Assembly (NCBI RefSeq): GCF_900048895.1
Contig: NZ_LT160637.1
Span: 129,385-193,384, forward strand
Reading direction: 5' to 3'
Source of the DNA: Neglectibacter timonensis
Lineage (GTDB): Bacteria > Bacillota > Clostridia > Oscillospirales > Acutalibacteraceae
Length of the DNA: 64,000 nucleotides
Shown: positions 35,157-43,928 of the stretch, one piece after another
Layout: each line of letters begins with the position of its first letter
How positions within the stretch are numbered: position 1 is the first letter of the stretch
Translations under genes and position numbers: made by a program
Notes under the pieces: generated by a model
The model's input: only the letters and a program-made list of their open reading frames with translations
The model's database searches: none
Told to the model about the DNA's origin: nothing

Positions 35157-35176
35157 ATAGTTCAATAATGAACTAT
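35157..35176. promoter_or_regulatory. Probable MarR operator
   Basis: ATAGTTCA, ATAA, TGAACTAT: a perfect eight-base inverted repeat that overlaps the -10 box and start point of the marR promoter, the usual position for autorepression. Confidence 0.8.
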
Positions 35177-35203
35177 TATACTCACGGCTCCAATTTCCGT
35201 CAA
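35175..35203 (-). promoter_or_regulatory. Promoter of the marR-exporter operon
   Basis: Minus strand: TTGACG, 17 bases, TATAAT. Confidence 0.88.
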
Positions 35204-35284
35204 CAAGGATTTACCAAAGTTCATGTTTTTTTAACAACTGAACCTTTCCCCATGGGCTTCCGCGCTTCACTTTTATCCTAACGG

Positions 35285-35331
35285 GAAAAGGGAGAGCCGT
35301 GGAATATTGTTTCCACGGCTCTCCCTTTTTT
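35285..35331. terminator. Terminator of the trx run
   Basis: AAAAGGGAGAGCCGTGGA pairs with CCACGGCTCTCCCTTTT over about 10 bases, with T residues on both sides; it ends trxB on the minus strand. Confidence 0.88.
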
Positions 35332-35369
35332 GGGGGGTTGAATTATATAGGATTGTAACAGGCGTACTC

Positions 35370-36293
35370 TTAGGAAATAGAAAGATATTCTTCAATAAAA
35401 TGAGCGGCCACCGCGCCTTCTGCAGCTGCAGTAACCACCTGCCGCAGCGGTTTTCTGCGCAGGTCTCCCACTGCATACACCCCCGGCAGGCTGTTTCTAG
35501 TCGTCTCACCCGCCAGCACATATCCGGCTTCATCTGTTCCGCCCTGGCTTCGAAAAAGCCCTGTGTTAGGCAGATCCCCTACCGCCACAAACAAGCCGTC
35601 ACAGGAAAACTCTGTTTTCTCTCCGGATTTTTTATTCCGTACCAGGACGCCCTGAATCTTGCCGTCCTGCAGGATCTCCTGCACCTCGCTATCCCAGACA
35701 AATTCCACATTTTCTGCTTTCTGCAGCGGATCCAGATAAACCTTGGACGCCCTCAGGGTATCCCTTCTGTGAACCAGATATACCTTTTTACACAGCTTGG
35801 AGAGATAGAGCACATCCGCCGCAGCTGTATTTCCTCCGCCTACCACCACCACTGTCTTGCCGCGGTAAAACATACCGTCGCATGTGGCGCAATAGGAAAC
35901 GCCTCTGCCCCGAAGTTCCCGCTCCCCGGCAAGGCCCAATTCTCTCGGATGAGCTCCGGAAGCCAGCACCACAGTTTTCGCCTGATAAGTGCCGTCAGCA
36001 GTGCGTATCTGTTTGACTGCGCCCTTCAAATCCACGCTGAGCACTTCGGAAAGCTTCGTCTCCACGCCGAACCGCTCCGCACCCTGCTTCATCTGCATAG
36101 CCAGCTCAAAGCCGTTGATGCCTTCCGGGAAACCCGGATAATTATCGATTACATCTGTGGTGCCCATCTGGCCGCCGGGCGTCAGCTTTTCCAACAGCAG
36201 CACCGTCAAGTTGGCACGCGCCGCATACAGCGCCGCCGTATAACCGCCAGGGCCGCCTCCGATGATTACCACATCATAGATATTTTGTTCCAT
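35370..36293 (-). CDS. trxB: Thioredoxin reductase
   Basis: 307 residues. FAD-binding GGGPGGYTAALYAAR, the redox disulfide SYCATCDG, NAD(P)H-binding GGGNTAAADVLYLS, and the second FAD motif YAVGDLR are in the canonical order. It reduces thioredoxin using NADPH (or a ferredoxin system in some Clostridia). The start at 36293 is eight bases after AAGGAGG; a leader hairpin related to the dispersed repeat sits just before that site. It lies 95 bases downstream of trxA. Confidence 0.96.
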   Translation of the reverse strand: MEQNIYDVVIIGGGPGGYTAALYAARANLTVLLLEKLTPGGQMGTTDVIDNYPGFPEGINGFELAMQMKQGAERFGVETKLSEVLSVDLKGAVKQIRTADGTYQAKTVVLASGAHPRELGLAGERELRGRGVSYCATCDGMFYRGKTVVVVGGGNTAAADVLYLSKLCKKVYLVHRRDTLRASKVYLDPLQKAENVEFVWDSEVQEILQDGKIQGVLVRNKKSGEKTEFSCDGLFVAVGDLPNTGLFRSQGGTDEAGYVLAGETTRNSLPGVYAVGDLRRKPLRQVVTAAAEGAVAAHFIEEYLSIS

Positions 36294-36300
36294 GGCTGAA

Positions 36301-36345
36301 CCTCCTTCCAACTTTCTTACAAAAAGTTGGACACAGACTTTTCTT
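36301..36345 (-). repeat. Diverged leader repeat, module A, before trxB
   Basis: Minus strand: AAAAGTCTGTGT, then CCAACTTT-TTGTAAG-AAAGTTGG, then AAGGAGG. Same order as the other copies (A-rich box, hairpin, binding site) but with a different stem sequence. Confidence 0.6.
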
Positions 36346-36388
36346 TCGGCTTTGCACTGCTTCCTGCAGAAAACTGTTCAGGAAACCA

Positions 36389-36700
36389 TTACCGGACCAT
36401 TTCCTCCAGCTTTGCCTTGGGCTGAACGCCCACCATACTCTGCACGGCCTGACCGTTCTTAAAGAGGATGGCCGTGGGGATGCTCATCACGCCGAAGCGG
36501 GAGGCCAGGTCGGGCTCGTCGTCGATATTGACTTTTCCCACCTTTACCTTGCCCTCGTTTTCTTCGGCAAACTCATCTACAATGGGGGAAAACATTTTGC
36601 AGGGGCCGCACCAGGATGCCCAAAAATCAATGACGACAGGCTGTGCCGCCTTCAGAACCTCCTGCTCGAAATTTTCGCTTGTAATCTTCAAAACTGCCAT
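36389..36700 (-). CDS. trxA: Thioredoxin
   Basis: 103 residues, the standard size. The active site WCGPCKM follows VIDFWAS, and the cis-proline loop MSIPTAILF is intact. The family N-terminus (ITSENFEQEVLKA) shows it is complete. It starts at an ATG after AAAGGAAGG and forms a two-gene unit with trxB for general disulfide reduction. A possible -10 (TATCAT) lies near 36755, but no convincing -35 was found. Confidence 0.97.
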   Translation of the reverse strand: MAVLKITSENFEQEVLKAAQPVVIDFWASWCGPCKMFSPIVDEFAEENEGKVKVGKVNIDDEPDLASRFGVMSIPTAILFKNGQAVQSMVGVQPKAKLEEMVR

Positions 36701-36860
36701 AGTGAACCTTCCTTTCGCATGAGAATTGTTTCTCTTCTTTGACTTTATGATACCCCAAAAGATTGAACATTTCTTGTTGCAAAAGCTACAGTTCTAAAAA
36801 AATTTTTTGAATTTTCTGCAAACATCGAAAAGCCGCGCCCATCCGGTGTATGGGGAAGGG

Positions 36861-37586
36861 TCAGTTCACTTCCATCATCGTAAGAAACTCTGCAAACGTG
36901 CCCGTGGATATCCCTGTCAGATCCCTGCCGGATTTGTTGATCAGACAGTCTGTAGTGAGAAACACATCGATTTCCCTTTCCAGCGCCGCCAGGTCCTCAT
37001 CTGCGTCGTTTCCCACCATCAGGCATTCCTCAGGCTGTTTTCCCGTTTTCTCCAGGATTTCTCCAAAATAATCCGGGTTCGGCTTACAATAGGAAGAATT
37101 CTCATAGGTGGTAACATAAGAAAAATCGGATAGGGAAAGCCCCACCCAGGACAGCCTGGTATTCACACCCACTGCCGGAAATAGGGAATTTGTGGCCAGC
37201 ATCAGTTCAAAACCTCTTTTTTTGAGGCCGTCCACCGCCTTTTTAGCCAATGGATTTTCCCAGGTTGCCGTTTTTGCGCCGTGGAATTCTTTGGCATAGA
37301 ACTCGTCGAAGGGTTCCCTCAGTTTCAGCGATTCTCTTCCCATCTCCTGGGAAAAAACTTCCCAGAACCGGCTGCAGTTGAGCTCGCTGCCGTCATTTTT
37401 CACCATGGCCTTGGTACCCTTCCAAACAGCAGCCACCAGAGGCTTGGGCTCGTACCCAAACGGGGCGGCCTTTTTTGCCAGCAGAGCAAAATAGGTATTT
37501 GTAAATTCTTCCAGCTCCATGGGAAGCAGCGTGCCGTCCAAATCAAACAGAACCGTGGTTTTTTCCTTCAAATTCAGGCTGTTCAA
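36861..37586 (-). CDS. HAD-superfamily hydrolase
   Basis: 241 residues. Motif I DLDGTLLP supplies the nucleophile and acid Asp, motif II is LATNS, motif III is the Lys of CKPNPDYF, and motif IV is GNDADEDL. A helical cap lies between motifs I and II, as in phosphoglycolate-phosphatase-like (subclass I) enzymes. The substrate is unknown. It starts 23 bases after the DUF1667 gene stop on the same strand, so it may be the last member of that oxidoreductase operon. Confidence 0.9.
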   Translation of the reverse strand: MNSLNLKEKTTVLFDLDGTLLPMELEEFTNTYFALLAKKAAPFGYEPKPLVAAVWKGTKAMVKNDGSELNCSRFWEVFSQEMGRESLKLREPFDEFYAKEFHGAKTATWENPLAKKAVDGLKKRGFELMLATNSLFPAVGVNTRLSWVGLSLSDFSYVTTYENSSYCKPNPDYFGEILEKTGKQPEECLMVGNDADEDLAALEREIDVFLTTDCLINKSGRDLTGISTGTFAEFLTMMEVN

Positions 37587-37608
37587 ACGATTTCCTCCTG
37601 TTTATTCT

Positions 37609-37986
37609 CTATTCTTCAGCGATCCTCTCCGCATTGGCTGTGGCCACCACGCTCACGCCGGTACCCGCCACATTTTCCAAAATCACGTCGCCAATCCTGA
37701 CAGGCGCTTCTGCAGCAGCCTTGCGGATTTCCTCCATACACTGAAAAATTTTCTCCTTGGGGATGTCCGTCTGGGTGCGGACGGATACCACCGGCGCCGT
37801 GCCGCCAAGCAAACGCACGGTGGAGGTAACAGTCCGCGTGGGATTGGTCACTTCCTTCTTACCATATTCCTCCCCGCGCTTGCAGGTATTTCCGGTAACC
37901 TTCAGCACCTTGCCCGAGCTGTCTGTCTCCACCTTCAGCGGACAGCCCAGAGGGCAGCTGATACAGGTCAATTCTACAACTGGCAT
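37609..37986 (-). CDS. DUF1667 protein, putative redox partner of GlpA-like dehydrogenase
   Basis: 125 residues. Starts MPVVELTCISCPLGC with a second cysteine site in NTCKRGEEYG; together these four cysteines are typical of DUF1667 (COG3862), thought to bind a metal or Fe-S centre. DUF1667 genes are regularly found beside the two flavoprotein genes encoded upstream here, forming a predicted anaerobic glycerol-3-phosphate or related dehydrogenase. It is separated from them by a dispersed repeat (287-base gap), which places a hairpin immediately before its binding site. Confidence 0.88.
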   Translation of the reverse strand: MPVVELTCISCPLGCPLKVETDSSGKVLKVTGNTCKRGEEYGKKEVTNPTRTVTSTVRLLGGTAPVVSVRTQTDIPKEKIFQCMEEIRKAAAEAPVRIGDVILENVAGTGVSVVATANAERIAEE

Positions 37987-37997
37987 ATAGTTCTCCT

Positions 37998-38273
37998 TCC
38001 CATACCTTTCTGAAGAAAGATATCCAAAATGCTTCCCTGAGGAAAGCACTCCAAACTTTTATTCCAATTTCCAGTTTTCGGTCCGCTTCACGATGCCCCC
38101 TTTCTGCTTCCAGTTCCTATTGGAGGAAGCAGAGATCAGCCGCGTGATCCGGACGCATATCTTTCACAAAACGCAGCGGCAGCAGGCAGCAATTCTCCGC
38201 TTCGGGTCTTGATCCCCACTGGGGATCGGTCAGCGTTCCGCTCCGACCGGTGCTGCCGACACACCGCCGGTTT
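37998..38273 (-). repeat. Dispersed repeat between flavoprotein and DUF1667 genes
   Basis: Module A at 38004 to 38065: GGAATAAAAGTTTGG, hairpin GTGCTTTCC/GGGAAGCAT-type, then ATCTTTC-TTCA-GAAAGGT. The rest of the gap to 38273 holds a strongly diverged module B (CGTGATCCGG, AACGCAGCGGCAG) and a GGGGATC/GATCCCC inverted repeat. Confidence 0.75.
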
Positions 38274-39533
38274 TTACTCCTCCGTGCACACCAGAAGCTG
38301 CTTTACTCCCAGCAGATCCTTCTGCTTGAGAAGTACCTGCTCCATTTCTCCGGGAGCCATCACCGGACGTTTGCGGCGTAAAATTTCTCTGCCGTCCGCA
38401 TAGACGCAGACACTGGCATTGCGCATGTTTTTGCTCACGCGGAACCGCACCACCTGGCTGCCCTCCACTCTTTGGGCGCAGATGCGGCAGGGTACCGTAT
38501 AGCGCACTGCGCCGCCGGTTTCCACAGGGATTTCCTCTCCCTGGTCTTCATTCCTTCCGGCCGCATACAGGGCCGCGTTCCTGCCTGCCTGCGCCGCCTC
38601 CTCGGAAACATAGTCCACCAGGTCGTGAACGTGGAGTACATTGCCGCAGGCAAAGACGCCGGGAACATTAGTTTCCAGACTTTCATTGACTTTGGGCCCG
38701 CTGGTGACAGGGGAAAGCTCCACACCGATCTCCTTGGACAGTTCATTTTCCGGAATCAGCCCCACAGAAAGCAGCAGGGTGTCACAGGAGAACTGCTCTT
38801 CCGTTCCTGGAATAGGCTTCAGGTGTTCGTCCACCTCAGCGATAGTGACGCCTTCTACCCTTTCCTTCCCCTGAATGTCCACCACCGTATGGCTGAGCTT
38901 CAGCGGAATGCCGTAATCGTTCAGGCACTGTACAATATTTCTCTTCAAGCCCCCGGAATAGGGCTGAATTTCCGCCACACATTTTACCTTGGCGCCTTCC
39001 AGCGTCATTCGCCGGGCCATAATCAGCCCGATGTCGCCGCTTCCCAGGATAACCACCTCGCGTCCCGGGAGATAGCCTTCCAGGTTCACGAGCCGCTGGG
39101 CCGTACCTGCGGAAAATACGCCGGCCGGGCGGGTTCCAGGGATGTTTAGCGCTCCTCTTGGCCTTTCCCGGCAGCCCATGGCAAGCACCGCCGCTTTGGC
39201 CTCCACCTCAACCAGCCCGTTTTCCCGGCTTACCGCTGTGACCTTTACACCGCCGGAGGCGGGGGAGGAGAGGTCGATTACCGTGGTGCTCAGCAGATAT
39301 GGAATCTGCAGCTCCTGAATTTGCGCGATGAATCTGGCGGCATATTCGGGGCCTGTCAGCTCCTCATGAAAAGTATGCAGGCCAAACCCATTGTGAATGC
39401 ACTGGTTCAAGATCCCGCCCAGCTCCTTCTCGCGCTCCAGGATCAAAATATCCCGTGCGCCGGCCTCACGGGCGGCGGCAGCGGCGGCAAGGCCCGCCGG
39501 GCCTCCGCCGATAATGACAATATCATGTTTCAT
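38274..39533 (-). CDS. FAD/NAD(P)-dependent oxidoreductase, second flavoprotein of the GlpA-like set
   Basis: 419 residues from MKHDIVIIGGGPAG. Two dinucleotide folds are visible: FAD site GGGPAGLAAAAAAREAG and NAD(P) site ILGSGDIGLIMARRM, with the second FAD motif GVFACGNVLHVHDLVDYV. A C-terminal extension holds CRICAQR and a beta-rich tail. It resembles COG0446 oxidoreductases that pair with GlpA-like subunits and DUF1667. Probable role: passing electrons between the substrate-oxidising flavoprotein and NAD(P) or another carrier. Lies 70 bases after its partner. Confidence 0.9.
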   Translation of the reverse strand: MKHDIVIIGGGPAGLAAAAAAREAGARDILILEREKELGGILNQCIHNGFGLHTFHEELTGPEYAARFIAQIQELQIPYLLSTTVIDLSSPASGGVKVTAVSRENGLVEVEAKAAVLAMGCRERPRGALNIPGTRPAGVFSAGTAQRLVNLEGYLPGREVVILGSGDIGLIMARRMTLEGAKVKCVAEIQPYSGGLKRNIVQCLNDYGIPLKLSHTVVDIQGKERVEGVTIAEVDEHLKPIPGTEEQFSCDTLLLSVGLIPENELSKEIGVELSPVTSGPKVNESLETNVPGVFACGNVLHVHDLVDYVSEEAAQAGRNAALYAAGRNEDQGEEIPVETGGAVRYTVPCRICAQRVEGSQVVRFRVSKNMRNASVCVYADGREILRRKRPVMAPGEMEQVLLKQKDLLGVKQLLVCTEE

Positions 39534-39603
39534 TTTGATCTGTTCCTTTCTCCGGGCTGCGGCGGCCTGTGCCGCCCGCTTCCCTCCCGCGCCGAAAACG
39601 CGG

Positions 39604-41034
39604 TCAGCCCCTTGTCTTTTCCAATACAATCTCCGAACCCTTTTCATTCTTGCGGATTTCCCTTAAATCCAAGGACAGTTCCCTGGCCAAAAGCTCCATC
39701 ACCCTGGGAGAACAGAACCCGCTCTGGCAGCGGCCCATTCCCGCTCTCGTACGGCGCTTGACCCCATCCAGCGTTTTTGCTCCCAGGACTCCGTGAATGG
39801 CATCCAGGATTTCCCCTTCGGAAACCTGTTCACAACGGCAGATGATGTTGCCGTAGGCAGGATTTTTCTCTATGTACGCCTTTCGCTGCTCCGCAGGCAT
39901 ATCGTGCAGTCTGGGCACGCCTCTGCGGATCGGCTGGAAGTTTTCCTTCCGCGCCAGCTGCAGCTTCTCAGCAATCAGCGCCGCCAAATACTCCCCAATG
40001 GCTGATGCACTGGAAAGGCCCGGGGATTCGATACCCGCCGCGTCAAAAAAGCCCTCTGCGGTTTCTCCCAGCACAAAGTCATCCCCTGCCTCATGGGCCC
40101 GCAGGCCGGTAAAGGAAGTGATCACCTGGCGGATTGGGATGTTCCTGACGCCCAGAGCGGACTTCTCCAGCACTTCTCCGAGTCCTTCCGCCGTGGTTTT
40201 GGTTTCCTCCCTGTCCTCTATATCAGCGGCAGTGGGACCCAGCAGCAAATTTCCATGAACCGTAGGGCTCACCAACACGCCCTTTCCGTATTTCCCGGGC
40301 AATTGAAATATGGTATGGGAGACATGCTGTCCCGCGGTCTTATCCAGCAGGCAGTATTCTCCTTTTCTGGAGGCGACGTGCAGTTTGTTTTCGCATACCA
40401 GGTTGTGCAGCTCATCGGAATGGACTCCGGCGGCGTTGACCACCGCTTTTGTCAGAAAGTCTTCCCCGGAGGTCTTCACCAGCCAGCCGTCCTCCCGGCG
40501 CTCCAGGCCGGTTATCTGCGTCTCAAAATAAAACTGCGCGCCGTTCATTGCGGCATTTTCCGCCAGGCCCAGGGTCAGCTCAAAGGGGCATACAATGCCT
40601 GAAGTCTCCGCCAGCAGCGCGCCGCATACCGCATCGGAGAGGTTGGGCTCCAGGGCAAGCGCCTCCTCCCGGTTCAGCAGCTTCAGGCCGGGTACGCCGT
40701 TAGCAAGCCCCCGCTCATAAAGCTCCTTCAGCTTCGGCAGCTCCTCCTCATGCAGGCACACCACAAAGGCCCCGCAGCGCTGAAAGGGAATGTCCAGCTC
40801 TTCAGCGAGCTTGTCCATTTTCTCATTGCCTCTGACATTCATTTTCGCTTTCCAGGTCCCGGGCTCCGCGTCGAAGCCTGCGTGGATAATCGCGGAATTG
40901 GCCTTGCTGGTGCCTTCGCACACATCCGCATTCTTTTCCAAAACCGCAATGCTCCCCTCAAACCGGGACAATTCTCTTGCCACTGCCGAGCCGATCACTC
41001 CCGCACCGGCAATCACGATATCACATTGTATCAT
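39604..41034 (-). CDS. GlpA/LhgO-like FAD dehydrogenase with BFD-type [2Fe-2S] domain
   Basis: 476 residues. The DAO fold begins AGAGVIGSAVARELSRFEG and includes SAIIHAGFD and the FAD-closing GIESPGLSSASAIGEYLA. The C-terminal part has CRC near residue 408 and GRCQSGFC near 443, the four-cysteine pattern of a bacterioferritin-associated-ferredoxin-like [2Fe-2S] domain as in anaerobic GlpA. Substrate is probably glycerol-3-phosphate or a 2-hydroxy acid. The ATG at 41034 follows GGAGGAAGG. It is first gene of the operon and diverges from the xylulokinase gene, with 362 bases between them. Confidence 0.92.
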   Translation of the reverse strand: MIQCDIVIAGAGVIGSAVARELSRFEGSIAVLEKNADVCEGTSKANSAIIHAGFDAEPGTWKAKMNVRGNEKMDKLAEELDIPFQRCGAFVVCLHEEELPKLKELYERGLANGVPGLKLLNREEALALEPNLSDAVCGALLAETSGIVCPFELTLGLAENAAMNGAQFYFETQITGLERREDGWLVKTSGEDFLTKAVVNAAGVHSDELHNLVCENKLHVASRKGEYCLLDKTAGQHVSHTIFQLPGKYGKGVLVSPTVHGNLLLGPTAADIEDREETKTTAEGLGEVLEKSALGVRNIPIRQVITSFTGLRAHEAGDDFVLGETAEGFFDAAGIESPGLSSASAIGEYLAALIAEKLQLARKENFQPIRRGVPRLHDMPAEQRKAYIEKNPAYGNIICRCEQVSEGEILDAIHGVLGAKTLDGVKRRTRAGMGRCQSGFCSPRVMELLARELSLDLREIRKNEKGSEIVLEKTRG

Positions 41035-41068
41035 TTCAATACCTTCCTCCGTATTTTCATACGTTAAT

Positions 41069-41097
41069 AGATTATCATATAGCGGCTTTTCCCGCAA
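41069..41097 (-). promoter_or_regulatory. Promoter of the GlpA-like operon
   Basis: Minus strand: TTGCGG, 17 bases, TAATCT. On the plus strand a TTGACA at 41130 with weak GAAAAT near 41153 may start the xylB transcript. Confidence 0.55.
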
Positions 41098-41164
41098 GTA
41101 AAACAACTGCAAAAAACCTGAAATTTTCCTTGACAGAATTGAACAAATAGCTGAAAATAAGGGA

Positions 41165-41390
41165 AAGAGGCAGCGTGACGCTGCACCCATGACGCGTGGA
41201 TTGCGGCGTACCGCCGCTGCGTTGGGCGAAAGAGACTGGCCCGGATCACGCGTCCCGGAAGAGACTTCCGGTTTATATTGGGCGGAAGCAGGTTCGGGCT
41301 TCGGGAAGCAAGTGACCGGTCGCGCCGCACTGCCCCGCGGAATAAAAGTCTTTGGGGATACCTTCCTTTTAATAAGGTATGGAAAGGAGT
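41165..41390 (+). repeat. Dispersed repeat (modules B and A) before xylB
   Basis: Module B runs from GCAGCGTGACGCTGC (41170) through GCGGCGTACCGCCGC and CCGGAAGAGACTTCCGG to about 41290. A linker ends in GCGGAATAAAAGTCTTTGGG, and module A closes with hairpin ATACCTT/AAGGTAT, 14 bases before the xylB start and overlapping its binding site region. This is the only copy in a divergent promoter region. Confidence 0.88.
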
Positions 41391-41396
41391 CAAAAA

Positions 41397-42923
41397 ATGG
41401 AATATTTAATTGGAATCGATTTGGGTACCAGCGGCACAAAGACTGTGCTGTTCGACAAAACGGGAAAAGTGATTTCCAGCGCCAGCCTGGAATATCCCAT
41501 GTTTCAGGAAAAGAACGGCTGGGCGGAGCAGGAGCCTGCAGACTGGTGGCACGCGGCTGCGGATACCATCCGCACGGTGATTGAGAAAAGCGGGATAGAC
41601 GCCGGGGAGGTCAAAGGCGTGGGGATCTCCGGCCAGATGCATGGGCTGGTGATGCTGGACCGCGACGGGAAAGTGCTGCGGCGCTCCATCATCTGGTGCG
41701 ACCAGCGCACAGCCGCTGAGTGTGAAGAAATCACGGAGAAGGTGGGGGCAAAGCGTCTCATAGAGATCACGGCGAACCCTGCGTTGACGGGCTTCACGGC
41801 CTCCAAAATCCTGTGGGTCAGGAATCATGAACCGGAAACCTATGCAAAATGCGCCCATATCCTGCTGCCCAAGGACTATGTCCGCTACATGCTCACAGGC
41901 GATTTTGCCACGGAAGTATCAGATGCTTCCGGCATGCAGCTTCTGGATGTACCGAACCGCTGCTGGAGCAAGGAGGTCCTGGAAAAGCTGGACATTGAGG
42001 AAAGTCTGCTGGCGAAGGTCTACGAGTCCCCGGAGGTGACGGGCTCCATCACGGAAGAGGCTGCGAAACTGACGGGTCTGAAGGCCGGAACCCCTGTGGT
42101 GGGCGGCGCGGGGGACAACGCCGCAGCAGCCGTAGGTACCGGAGTGGTACGGGACGGCAAGGCCTTTACTACCATTGGTACCTCTGGCGTGGTTTTCGCC
42201 CATACAGATCATATTTCTATCGATCCCAAGGGCAGAGTGCATACCTTCTGCTGCGCGGTGCCCGGCGCCTGGCATGTGATGGGCGTCACCCAGGGCGCGG
42301 GACTCTCCCTGAAGTGGTTCCGGGACAACTTCTGTGCAGAGGAAAAGCGTACGGCGGAGGGCATGGGGGTGGATCCCTATTTCCTGATGGACCGGGAAGC
42401 GGAGCGTTCCCCCATTGGCTGCAATAAGCTGCTGTACCTTCCTTACCTCATGGGAGAACGCACGCCCCATCTGGATCCGGACTGCCGCGGCGTTTTCTTC
42501 GGTCTCTCCGCCATCCATACCAAATACGATATGCTGCGGGCTGTGATGGAGGGCGTGACTTACTCTCAGCGGGACAGCGTGGAAATTCTCCGCGGCATGG
42601 GCGTGGAACTCCAGGAAATGCTGGCCTGCGGCGGCGGCGGAAGCTCTCCATTGTGGCGGCAGATGCTGGCAGACGTGTACGACTGCCCGGTAAAAACCGT
42701 AAAATCCAAGGAAGGCCCCGCACTGGGCGCAGCCATTCTGGCAGGCGTGGGCGCGGGACTGTATCCCTCCGTGCAGGAGGCCTGCGACGCTATGATTCAA
42801 ACCAATGAACCCCAGGAACCCATCTCGGAAAACGTGCCTCGGTACGATGCCTTCTATCAGGTTTACCGCTCTCTGTACCCGGCGCTGAAGGAAAACTTTA
42901 AACAGCTGGCTGCAGCAGAATAA
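41397..42923 (+). CDS. xylB: Xylulokinase (FGGY-family sugar kinase)
   Basis: 508 residues, started at MEYLIGIDLGTSGTK (seven bases after AAGGAG). The phosphate-1 motif GIDLGTSGTKT, the xylulokinase-type GQMHGLV, catalytic-region GDNAAAAVGTG and the late FGGY motif (EGVTYSQRDSVEIL, CGGGGSSPLW) are present. It phosphorylates D-xylulose to the 5-phosphate for the pentose phosphate pathway; other ketoses are possible. No xylose isomerase or transporter is adjacent. It is expressed alone and ends at a strong terminator. The leader contains the dispersed repeat, giving a long 5' untranslated region. Confidence 0.92.
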   Translation: MEYLIGIDLGTSGTKTVLFDKTGKVISSASLEYPMFQEKNGWAEQEPADWWHAAADTIRTVIEKSGIDAGEVKGVGISGQMHGLVMLDRDGKVLRRSIIWCDQRTAAECEEITEKVGAKRLIEITANPALTGFTASKILWVRNHEPETYAKCAHILLPKDYVRYMLTGDFATEVSDASGMQLLDVPNRCWSKEVLEKLDIEESLLAKVYESPEVTGSITEEAAKLTGLKAGTPVVGGAGDNAAAAVGTGVVRDGKAFTTIGTSGVVFAHTDHISIDPKGRVHTFCCAVPGAWHVMGVTQGAGLSLKWFRDNFCAEEKRTAEGMGVDPYFLMDREAERSPIGCNKLLYLPYLMGERTPHLDPDCRGVFFGLSAIHTKYDMLRAVMEGVTYSQRDSVEILRGMGVELQEMLACGGGGSSPLWRQMLADVYDCPVKTVKSKEGPALGAAILAGVGAGLYPSVQEACDAMIQTNEPQEPISENVPRYDAFYQVYRSLYPALKENFKQLAAAE

Positions 42924-43072
42924 GCTTTCATCCAATCACACCCCCGGCGCAGGGCTCCTGCACCGGGGATATTTCTGCTGCTTCCTTCCCCACGGTGATG
43001 CGAAAGCAGAATTGGGTATTTAATTCCTGCAAATGTTCCGGGCAGCAGGCCTGTCCGAATTGAAAAAGAGAG

Positions 43073-43128
43073 AAAAGGGGCACAGGCCCGCCGGAAAAAT
43101 TGCTTCGGCGGGCCTGTGCCCCTTTTTT
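43073..43128. terminator. Bidirectional terminator between xylB and trpZ
   Basis: AAAAGGGGCACAGGCCCGCCG pairs almost perfectly across a seven-base loop, one of the longest stems in the window, with T-runs on both strands. Confidence 0.93.
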
Positions 43129-43133
43129 CAGGT

Positions 43134-43928
43134 TCAGGAAAGCAGCATTCTGTCGTTGTCCAGCTGTTCACCGCTTTTTTGGCGGAACAACTCCAGCAGC
43201 TTTTCCACTGTCATACGTTCCCGTTCTTTCCCGGAAAGGTCCAGGATGATCTTTCCCTGCTGCATCATCAGGGTACGGTCCCCGCAGTCCAGCGCAGATT
43301 GGATATTGTGGGTAATCATCAGCGTGGTGATCGTATTTTCCCGCACGATCTTCCGGGTCAGCGCCAGCACCTTATCCGCCGTCGCGGGGTCCAGAGCCGC
43401 GGTATGCTCATCCAACAGCAGCAGCTTCGGGGTGGATATGGTGGCCATGAGCAGGGTAATGGCCTGTCTCTGACCGCCTGAGAGGAGGCCTACCCGGGTT
43501 TTCAGCCGGTCCTCCAGCCCCAGATCCAGCTCCCGGAGCTTTTCCCGGAAAAAGGCTGCATTTTTCCGGCTGGTGGCAGGCGCCAGGCTCCGGTGCGTCC
43601 CCCTCAGGTAGGCCAGAGACAGGTTTTCCTCTATGGTCATACTGGGCGCTGTGCCCATCAGGGGGTCCTGAAACAGATGCCCAATGTTTCTGGCCCGCTT
43701 ATGCTCGGGCAGATAGGTCACGTCCTTCCCACTCAGCGTCACGCTGCCGGAGTCGGGAAGATACGACCCGGAAATCAGCTTCAGCAAGGTGGATTTTCCC
43801 GCTCCGTTCCCTCCGATCAGGGTGATGAATTCCCCTTCCGGCACAGTGAGGTTGACATGGTCGATGGCTTTTCGTTCATTGACCGTTCCCGCGTAAAAGG
43901 TCTTGCAGAGCTCCCGCAGTTCCAACAT
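43134..43928 (-). CDS. trpZ: ABC transporter ATPase of the T-box-controlled tryptophan system
   Basis: 264 residues from MLELRELCKTF, eight bases after AAGGAG. Walker A GGNGAGKST, Q-loop HLFQDPL, signature LLSGGQRQAI and Walker B LLLLDEHTAALDP are complete. The class (COG1101) is the partner of COG4120 permeases and COG2984 binding proteins. Its start shares one base with the permease stop (TGATG), so the two are coupled. Energises import at the cytoplasmic membrane. Confidence 0.9.
   Translation of the reverse strand: MLELRELCKTFYAGTVNERKAIDHVNLTVPEGEFITLIGGNGAGKSTLLKLISGSYLPDSGSVTLSGKDVTYLPEHKRARNIGHLFQDPLMGTAPSMTIEENLSLAYLRGTHRSLAPATSRKNAAFFREKLRELDLGLEDRLKTRVGLLSGGQRQAITLLMATISTPKLLLLDEHTAALDPATADKVLALTRKIVRENTITTLMITHNIQSALDCGDRTLMMQQGKIILDLSGKERERMTVEKLLELFRQKSGEQLDNDRMLLS

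Noticed and set aside
41397-42923. Glycerol kinase partner for the GlpA-like operon
   Set aside because: The GQMHGLV motif and overall pattern fit xylulokinase; glycerol kinase marks were not seen.
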